This document shows positions 58,139 through 62,724 of a stretch of 62,724 nucleotides of DNA, piece by piece. The DNA comes from a virus: positions 1 through 62,724 of IMG/VR virus record IMGVR_UViG_3300014323_000033, one strand, 5' to 3'. The position numbers were made by a program, and so were the translations under genes. Positions within the stretch are counted from its first letter, which is position 1. Every line of letters begins with the position of its first letter. The notes under the pieces were generated by a model. That model was not told the DNA's origin, did no database searches, and worked only from the letters and a program-made list of their open reading frames with translations.

Positions 58139-58339
58139 GTGGTGCGAACGCCGGGCTCGGGTGGTGGTGCCCCTTCCAAGCCGAGCCCGGCGCTGCGCCT
58201 CGTGCGTCGCCTCTACGCCGCTGCGCGTCAACGCGGCGAATGGTCCCCTCAAGTGCTGCGTGAGGTCTCGCGGCGCAAGGCCTCGACGCGCGGCGGCTCT
58301 CCCCGAGGGGTGAGACACGAACGCCCCGAGAGCCGTTGA
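58139..58339 (+). CDS. Small basic protein (66 aa)
   Basis: Tandem GTG codons at 58139 and 58142 begin an open frame ending in the loop of a hairpin at 58339. The product is strongly basic (LRLVRRLYAAARQRGEWSPQVLREVSRRKASTRGG). No ribosome site is obvious. The gap would otherwise be 277 bases long in a compact genome, which favours a gene, but only moderately. Confidence 0.4.
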   Translation: MVRTPGSGGGAPSKPSPALRLVRRLYAAARQRGEWSPQVLREVSRRKASTRGGSPRGVRHERPESR

Positions 58340-58375
58340 CTTCGGGGCGTCCGTGTGGCGGTCTCGTGGACCGCC
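58297..58375 (+). terminator. Array of three consecutive hairpins
   Basis: Hairpin 1: CTC-t-CCCC-ga-GGGG-t-GAG (58297-58314). Hairpin 2: ACACG-a-ACGCCCCGA pairs with TCGGGGCGT-c-CGTGT (58315-58356), 14 pairs and one mismatch. Hairpin 3: GGCGGTC-tcgtg-GACCGCC (58357-58375). The three are adjacent without gaps. They lie before the gene at 58408, upstream of the initiator operon. No T-run. A strong terminator, an RNA-stabilising end or a small structured RNA is possible. Confidence 0.55.
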
Positions 58376-58407
58376 CGCCTGTGGTTAGGTGGGCAGCCTA
58401 GCTGCGC

Positions 58408-58824
58408 ATGCCCCAGCAATCAAGCCCGGTTCTCGTGCCGGTCGATCTCCTTCGGCTTTTTTTCGGCGCTGAACGAGTGTCCGGCGTGATCGCACGCCTC
58501 ACCGTGAGCTGGTTCGTGCTCACGGGCGGTTGGGAAGCCGACTTTTCGGACGAGCGCGCGAACCTGATCGCCGTCCGGATGGCCTCGTGGATCTGGCCGC
58601 CGCAGCTCTGGCGCGTGGAAGGCCGGATCCCGCCCACCACGACGGCCGTGCTCCTCGAGCTGCAGGGCCTCGGGCTCGTGAAGCTCGGCGAACGCATGGG
58701 CGGCTCGATCCCGGTGCAGGTGCTCAAGCTCTACGGCCTGCCCGACCGGATCCTCGCCGAGCTCGACGCCCTGATCGCCAAACGCCACGCCGGCAGCGCC
58801 GGCGCCTCGGAGGACGCCGAATGA
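58408..58824 (+). CDS. Hypothetical protein in replication operon (138 aa)
   Basis: First gene after the hairpin array. Residues about 40-80 have several Trp (ASWIWPPQLWRVEGRIPPTTTAVLLELQGLGLVKL), and this part may form a winged helix. The C-terminus is helical. It overlaps the initiator gene by ATGA, so it may be co-translated with it. Not recognised. Confidence 0.62.
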   Translation: MPQQSSPVLVPVDLLRLFFGAERVSGVIARLTVSWFVLTGGWEADFSDERANLIAVRMASWIWPPQLWRVEGRIPPTTTAVLLELQGLGLVKLGERMGGSIPVQVLKLYGLPDRILAELDALIAKRHAGSAGASEDAE

Positions 58825-59756
58825 CCTCACACGAGCTAGCCGACCTGCTCGAGGCCCTCGCCGCGCGCCTGCGCCTCGAGCCCCCGCGCACGAGCGCCCA
58901 CGAGCGCCGGTTCGAGATCGACCCGGGCCTCACTTTCGACGTGCCGAACGCGGCCACCCTGCGCCAAAGGAGGCGCCGCGCAGGCGTGACGGTTGGCGTG
59001 ACATCTGGCGTGACATCGCCACCAAATGTCACGCCTCCCGAACCGCCTAAGGCCGGCCCGCTCGAGCCGCCGCTCGAGCCCTCAACCCCCGCGCGCGCCG
59101 TCCGGTTAGATCCTTCCGAGTCTCCGGAATCAGAGAAGAAATCCGGACATTCTTCTGATCTCCGGATCCAAAGACCTGACAGCGAGCCCGCGCGATCGAG
59201 CCTCCCAAATGTGCCCGTCGAGGGCGTGACACCGCGCCGATCTGTCACGCCTCTCCGTGGGCGTGACACCGAGGCGTTCGCCATGGACGCCGACTGGCCC
59301 CTGCCCGACGAGCTCGTGGCCTCCCTCGGGATCGCGCCGGGCATCCCGGCACGCGCTGCTCGCTGGATCCTCCGGCAGGCGACCGGCTACTACGCCCAGG
59401 ACGCCGCCGACCTCCGTGCCGCGCCCGTGTGGCGCAAGGCCCTGCACGTTTGGGCGTGCAAGGTTTGGAGCGACCCCAAGAAGCGCGCCGAGGCCATGGC
59501 CGCGAGCGCCCCCTCGCAGCAGGTCGGCGGGCACCACGAGGGGCCGGTCGAGCGCATCGACCCGCCGAAGGAGTGGACCGAGGCCGTGCGCCGCCCGGTC
59601 GAGCCGGCGCCCAAGGAGGCGTTCGAGCTCCTCGCCCGCCTGGACGCGGCGCGCGTTCGGGACGGTCTGCCCCCCATCGCGAGCGCCGATCGGCCCGCTC
59701 CGGGCAGCGTGGCGCGGCCGCGGGGGCAAAACGGCGGGGGCGGCGGCCATGGTTGA
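58821..59756 (+). CDS. Probable replication initiator with embedded origin
   Basis: A 311-residue protein. The N-terminal helix region (residues 1-55) leads into a low-complexity linker (about 55-150) encoded by repeated GGCGTGACA units. Residues about 155-225 form the folded part (WPLPDELVASLGIAPGIPARAARWILRQATGYYAQD..., WRKALHVWACKVWSDPKKR). It is followed by a small winged-helix gene and a DnaB-like helicase, as lambda O is followed by P. The iterons in its own gene strongly suggest it binds them. The fold is not certain. Confidence 0.62.
   Translation: MTSHELADLLEALAARLRLEPPRTSAHERRFEIDPGLTFDVPNAATLRQRRRRAGVTVGVTSGVTSPPNVTPPEPPKAGPLEPPLEPSTPARAVRLDPSESPESEKKSGHSSDLRIQRPDSEPARSSLPNVPVEGVTPRRSVTPLRGRDTEAFAMDADWPLPDELVASLGIAPGIPARAARWILRQATGYYAQDAADLRAAPVWRKALHVWACKVWSDPKKRAEAMAASAPSQQVGGHHEGPVERIDPPKEWTEAVRRPVEPAPKEAFELLARLDAARVRDGLPPIASADRPAPGSVARPRGQNGGGGGHG
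58983..59267 (+). other. Candidate replication origin: iterons flanking a dyad
   Basis: GGCGTGAC occurs as direct copies at 58983, 58995, 59007, 59223 and 59260, and inverted (GTCACGCC) at 59028 and 59244; six of the seven extend to GGCGTGACA. The first three are spaced exactly 12 bp. Between the two clusters is the most AT-rich stretch of the area (59101-59180), with TCCGGA at 59123, 59142 and 59161 (19-bp steps). These are joined by ATCAGAGAAGAA and TTCTTCTGAT, a 44-bp imperfect palindrome. The layout parallels lambda-type origins inside the initiator gene. Confidence 0.68.
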
Positions 59757-59940
59757 CGAAAAGGCGGCGGGTGAGGGCGTGCTGCGCCTCATGCGTTCCA
59801 ACCCTGGTTCAACGACGCGGCAGCTCGCGGCCAAGGGCCGGCTCGACCTGCCTTGGCTCCGTGACCGCCTGCTCGTGCTCGTGAAGGACGGCCGGGCGCT
59901 CTGCACCGGCGGTCGCTGGTTCGTGCGGGGTGCGAAGTGA
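59749..59940 (+). CDS. Small winged-helix protein (63 aa)
   Basis: ATG overlaps the initiator stop. EGVLRLMRSNPGSTTRQLAAKGRLDLPWLRDRLLVLVKDGRALCTGGRWFV fits a minimal winged helix (helix-helix-helix-wing). It sits between initiator and helicase and overlaps the helicase start by GTGA. A helicase-loading or DNA-binding role is plausible by place. Confidence 0.6.
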   Translation: MVDEKAAGEGVLRLMRSNPGSTTRQLAAKGRLDLPWLRDRLLVLVKDGRALCTGGRWFVRGAK

Positions 59941-61289
59941 GCACCGACAACCGTGGCGCCGAGCTCGTGGTCGCCGAGCTGCAGTGCTCGGCGCGCGTGG
60001 TGAGCGCGCTCTACCTCGACCGGGACTTCCGCCGCGCCGCCCGCCCGCTCGTGAGCGCCGACCTTTTCCCCGGCCGGTTCGAGGGCATGCTCGCGGTCCT
60101 GCTCTGCGAGCTCGGCGACGACGTCGACGACGCCCGGGTGCTGCTCGAGATCGACCGGCGCGAGCTGCAGCGGTACGCGAAGACCGAGGGCGGCGTCGTT
60201 TCGCAGGGCTGGATCCTCGAGCAGCTCATGGCCGGGCAGTACACGGCCGACCCGCTGCGCGAGCTCGCCCGGCTCAAGGAGCTCAAGGCGCTCCGGAACC
60301 TGCGCTACGGCCTGATCGAGCTCGAACGCGAGATCGGCGCGGCGCAAACGAATCTCGGGCAGGCGTCGACGCGCGTGTCGGCCCTGCTCACGAGCGCGAG
60401 CGCCCATGCCGGCGTGCAGGTGCGGCGGCTCGGCGAGGCCCTGCACGCGGCGTTCGAGCGCGCCGCGAACGCGACGCATGGCGTGGCGACGCGCGCGCTG
60501 CAGACCGGGTTCCCCGAGCTCGACGCCAACACGGGCGGGATCCTGCTTGGGTACTCGTGGGTCATGGGGGCGTCGACGAATTGGGGCAAGAGCACGTCCC
60601 TCGTCGCGCTCTACCTCGCCGGCGTGGCCCAGGGCTTCCGCCCGCTCATCGTCTCGGGCGAGGACGCCGAGGAGCTCTACGCCCGCCGCGTGCTCGGCCG
60701 GATCGCGGCCGTGAACCCCGCGCGCCTGCGCGACGGGAAGCTCGAACGCGAAGCGTGGCCCCGGCTCACCGAAGCCGTCGCGCGGTTCGCGAGCGCGGCC
60801 TCGCTGCCGTTCTTCCTAGACTGCCGGGGCAAGCCGAGCGAGCAGGTGCTGCGTGAGACGCGCGGCGCCGTGGCGGCCGAGGGGATCGACCTCCTGCTCG
60901 TGGACTACCTGCAGGTCTGGCGCCCCGAGCAGAGGAACGACCGGCGCCACGAGGTGGCCGACATCGCCTCGGGCTTCACCGACATCATCAAGAGCGCGGC
61001 GCACGGGTGCGCCGGCGTGCTCTTCTCGCAGCTCACCGTCGAGCAGGGCGAGGAGCCCAACAAGGAATCGATTCGCGAGAGCAAAGACGTCGGGCACCGT
61101 GCCGAGGCCATCGTGCTCGGCTGGACCGACAAGCAAAAGCAGCGGTGGTTTTTGCTGGATAAAAACAAGGACGGCCCGTGCCCGGTGCGCGTCCCCGTTT
61201 GGTGGGACCCGGTGAGCGCCGCGATCGTGGCGTACGAGCCGGGCCACGAGCCCGCGCATCAGGAGGGCTTCGGCTTTGCCGCACCCTGA
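59937..61289 (+). CDS. DnaB-like replicative helicase
   Basis: A 450-residue protein, GTG start. N-terminal helical domain (residues 1-155) with VVSALYLDRDFRRAARPLVSADLF, like DnaB-N. RecA-like core: TGFPELDANTGGILLGYSWVMGASTNWGKST (Walker A 212-220), IVSGEDAEELYARRVLGRI, Walker B DLLLVDYLQVW (318-328), and FSQLTVEQGEEP with ESKDVGHRAEAIVLG near the end, as in DnaB motif H4. It unwinds phage DNA at the fork. RuvC-like gene follows within the same operon. Confidence 0.88.
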   Translation: MSTDNRGAELVVAELQCSARVVSALYLDRDFRRAARPLVSADLFPGRFEGMLAVLLCELGDDVDDARVLLEIDRRELQRYAKTEGGVVSQGWILEQLMAGQYTADPLRELARLKELKALRNLRYGLIELEREIGAAQTNLGQASTRVSALLTSASAHAGVQVRRLGEALHAAFERAANATHGVATRALQTGFPELDANTGGILLGYSWVMGASTNWGKSTSLVALYLAGVAQGFRPLIVSGEDAEELYARRVLGRIAAVNPARLRDGKLEREAWPRLTEAVARFASAASLPFFLDCRGKPSEQVLRETRGAVAAEGIDLLLVDYLQVWRPEQRNDRRHEVADIASGFTDIIKSAAHGCAGVLFSQLTVEQGEEPNKESIRESKDVGHRAEAIVLGWTDKQKQRWFLLDKNKDGPCPVRVPVWWDPVSAAIVAYEPGHEPAHQEGFGFAAP

Positions 61290-61500
61290 GAGCGACGCCG
61301 AGGTCTACGCGCACCTGCTCGAGGCCGCGCGCATCTTGCGGGCGCTCGCCCGCGGCTCGCTCGGGCTGAACGCCGAGCAGGTGCCCGAGGTGAGCGCGTG
61401 GCTCGCGCGCGACGGCGTCTACGTCGACTCGGGCAAACTCCCCGCGCGAAAGCGCAACAGCAAGAAAGGACGCCCTCATGGCGAAAAGCAAACCCGATAA
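61276..61500 (+). CDS. Hypothetical protein with TTG start (74 aa)
   Basis: A TTG at 61276 is chosen because AGGAGG lies about 8 bases upstream, inside the end of the helicase gene, and no ATG/GTG gives a better start. Helical first part (ESDAEVYAHLLEAARILRALARGS), basic C-terminus. It overlaps the helicase stop by 14 bases and the next gene by 23. Confidence 0.55.
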   Translation: MPHPESDAEVYAHLLEAARILRALARGSLGLNAEQVPEVSAWLARDGVYVDSGKLPARKRNSKKGRPHGEKQTR

Positions 61501-61909
61501 AAAGAAGCCGTACCCGAAGGACCTCGAGCGCCAGATCAGCAAGGCCGAGGCCGCCGAGCTCGGCCCGAAAATGGGCGCCGCGCTCGAGACGATCAACACG
61601 CTCAAGGAGCGCAAGGCCGCGAGCGCGAAAGACTGGCAGTCGAAGATCGACGCGGCCGAGCTCGAGCTCGAACGCTTCGGCGAAGCGATCCGCACCGGCC
61701 GGATCGAGGAAAGCGTGCTCGTGTACGACGAGCCCGACGAGCGCCGGCTCGAGGTCGTCACCAAGCGCCACGACAACGACAAGGTCGTCGATCGCCGGCC
61801 CATGACGGCCGCCGAGCGGCAGGGCTCGCTGCCCGGCACCACGGACGACGACTCCGAGGAGGACCCGGACGACGGTGACGGCGAGGATCCGCCGGAGGAC
61901 GCGAACTAA
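61478..61909 (+). CDS. Hypothetical protein (143 aa)
   Basis: ATG with AGAAAGGAC upstream. A Lys-rich start (KSKPDKKKPYPKDLERQISKAEAAEL), a helical middle with DWQSKIDAAELELERFGEAI, a beta segment and a very acidic end (DDDSEEDPDDGDGEDPPEDAN). No family is recognised. Its opposite charged ends suggest a scaffold-like or DNA-mimic tail, but this is guesswork. Confidence 0.6.
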   Translation: MAKSKPDKKKPYPKDLERQISKAEAAELGPKMGAALETINTLKERKAASAKDWQSKIDAAELELERFGEAIRTGRIEESVLVYDEPDERRLEVVTKRHDNDKVVDRRPMTAAERQGSLPGTTDDDSEEDPDDGDGEDPPEDAN

Positions 61910-61910
61910 G

Positions 61911-62480
61911 ATGCTCGTCCTCGGCGTTGACCCCGGGATCGCAAACCTGGGCGCGAGCGTCGTGGAAGCGACAGGGGCGGCCGCGCCGCCCCTGCTCTCT
62001 TACTGCAAGAGCTTCCACACGGAGCCCGACAAGACGCTGCAGGCGCAGCGCGATCTCGAGCGCCGGCTCGGCCTCGTGGTGCAGCACGTCGTCGCCGTGG
62101 CCGCGAAGTACCACGTCCAGATCGCCGGCGTGGAAGACCAGGCCGACGTCGGCTGGGCCAAGGAGCTCGAGGGCAAGATGGACCACAACAGCCGGCGCGC
62201 GCGCGACGTGGCGTTCGTCGTCGCCGGCGCGCTCATGGCGATCGGCGTCGAGGTGTTTCTCATTCGGCCGCAGACGGCGCGCGTGGCGCTGCTCGGCAAG
62301 GGCTCGGGCCGCGCGAGCAAGGGCGACATCAAACTGCGCGTCGAGCACATGAGCCGCGCCGTGAACGCCGATATCCGTTTCAGTGAGCACGCCTGCGATT
62401 CGGTCGCGATCGGCGCCGGCGCGTACCGCGCGCACGTCGAGCTGCGCGCACGGCCTCGCATGCTCGGGGGCCGAGCGTGA
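61911..62480 (+). CDS. RuvC-like Holliday junction resolvase
   Basis: A 189-residue protein, ATG just after the previous stop. RNase H-fold active-site residues are visible: D7 in GVDPGIANLG, E75 in AGVEDQAD, and the final HACDSVAIG (H160, D163). These match RuvC-type resolvases of phages. It would resolve branched DNA before packaging. The C-terminal GTGA links it to the MT-A70 gene. Confidence 0.82.
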   Translation: MLVLGVDPGIANLGASVVEATGAAAPPLLSYCKSFHTEPDKTLQAQRDLERRLGLVVQHVVAVAAKYHVQIAGVEDQADVGWAKELEGKMDHNSRRARDVAFVVAGALMAIGVEVFLIRPQTARVALLGKGSGRASKGDIKLRVEHMSRAVNADIRFSEHACDSVAIGAGAYRAHVELRARPRMLGGRA

Positions 62481-62724
62481 CCGCGCGCGTCGTTGTGGCC
62501 GACCCGCCGTGGCCGTTCGAGGACCGCCTGCCGGGCGGGCGCGGCGCGGCGCAGCACTACCGGACGCTCGCGCTCGAACGCATCAAGCGGTTCCCCCTGC
62601 CCGAGCTCGAGAAGGACGCGGTCCTGTTTCTCTGGCGCGTGGCCGCAATGCAGGAGGAGGCGCTCGAGGTCGTGCGCGCGTGGGGCTTCACGCCGAAGGC
62701 TGAGGTCGTGTGGGCCAAGACCAC
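62477..62724 (+). CDS. MT-A70-type adenine methyltransferase, N-terminal part
   Basis: GTG start inside the RuvC-like stop. Begins VTARVVVADPPWPFEDR with the DPPW catalytic motif at residues 9-12, then GAAQHYRTL.LERIKRFPLPELEKDAVLFLWRV. The gene runs off the end and continues at base 2 of the window, since the last 123 bases equal the first 123. Full length is about 180 residues. Confidence 0.88.
   Translation, partial: MTARVVVADPPWPFEDRLPGGRGAAQHYRTLALERIKRFPLPELEKDAVLFLWRVAAMQEEALEVVRAWGFTPKAEVVWAKT
62602..62724. repeat. Terminal direct repeat, copy 2
   Basis: Identical to bases 1-123; see that entry. It shows the contig closes in frame through a gene. Confidence 0.95.

Noticed and set aside
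1-62724. Frequent GAGCTC and CTCGAG hexamers as a possible signal
   Set aside because: They arise from the preferred codons GAG and CTC for Glu and Leu in this genome and follow the coding frames, so they need no separate explanation.

Overview
The window is a complete or near-complete genome of a contractile-tailed bacteriophage (myovirus-like). The first 123 bases are repeated exactly at the end, and one adenine methyltransferase gene is cut by the ends and becomes whole when they are joined. The contig is therefore circular or circularly permuted, with a unique length of about 62.6 kb. Base composition is very rich in G+C (about 70% by eye). Genes are tightly packed with ATGA/GTGA overlaps and GAAAGG-type ribosome sites. 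I see no tRNA, CRISPR, insertion sequence, integrase or transposase. The host cannot be read directly; a high-GC bacterium is certain, and Myxococcota or a similar group is only a guess.

There are two large, oppositely transcribed arms. The rightward arm runs from about 55.3 kb through the joined ends to about 13.4 kb. It holds small unknown genes, a probable replication initiator with an embedded iteron array (candidate origin, 58983-59267), a DnaB-like helicase, a RuvC-like resolvase, the MT-A70 methyltransferase, a YqaJ-type exonuclease, a RecT-like annealing protein, an SMC-like ATPase, a HerA-like ATPase, DUF1643 and ASCH-type proteins, a secreted metzincin-type lipoprotein and a nucleotide-sugar dehydratase.

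The leftward arm (about 55.1 kb down to 13.35 kb) begins with a ParB-methyltransferase fusion and a terminase small subunit candidate. It continues with small zinc-ribbon and membrane proteins, the large terminase, and a head-tail set of Mu type: DUF935-like portal, gpF-like protein, protease with nested scaffold, decoration protein, capsid, gp36-like protein, gpG-like protein, tail terminator candidate, sheath, tube, frameshifted chaperone, tape measure, gpN/gp43-like protein, hub, gp45-like spike, gp46/gp47/gp48-like baseplate proteins. Fibres, glycosyltransferases and a lysis region follow. One rightward gene (glycosyltransferase-methyltransferase fusion, 16402-17727) sits as an island inside this arm.

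The most unusual points are: three collagen-like virion proteins, two with related N-terminal adaptors, one of them beside a glycosyltransferase; a Pro/Gly three-repeat protein beside the spike gene; a lone response-regulator receiver in the lysis region; a secreted metzincin lipoprotein; an iteron-plus-dyad origin inside the initiator gene; a compact control region with several repeats between the arms (55121-55330); and a recurring CCCTAACGG motif at gene starts.
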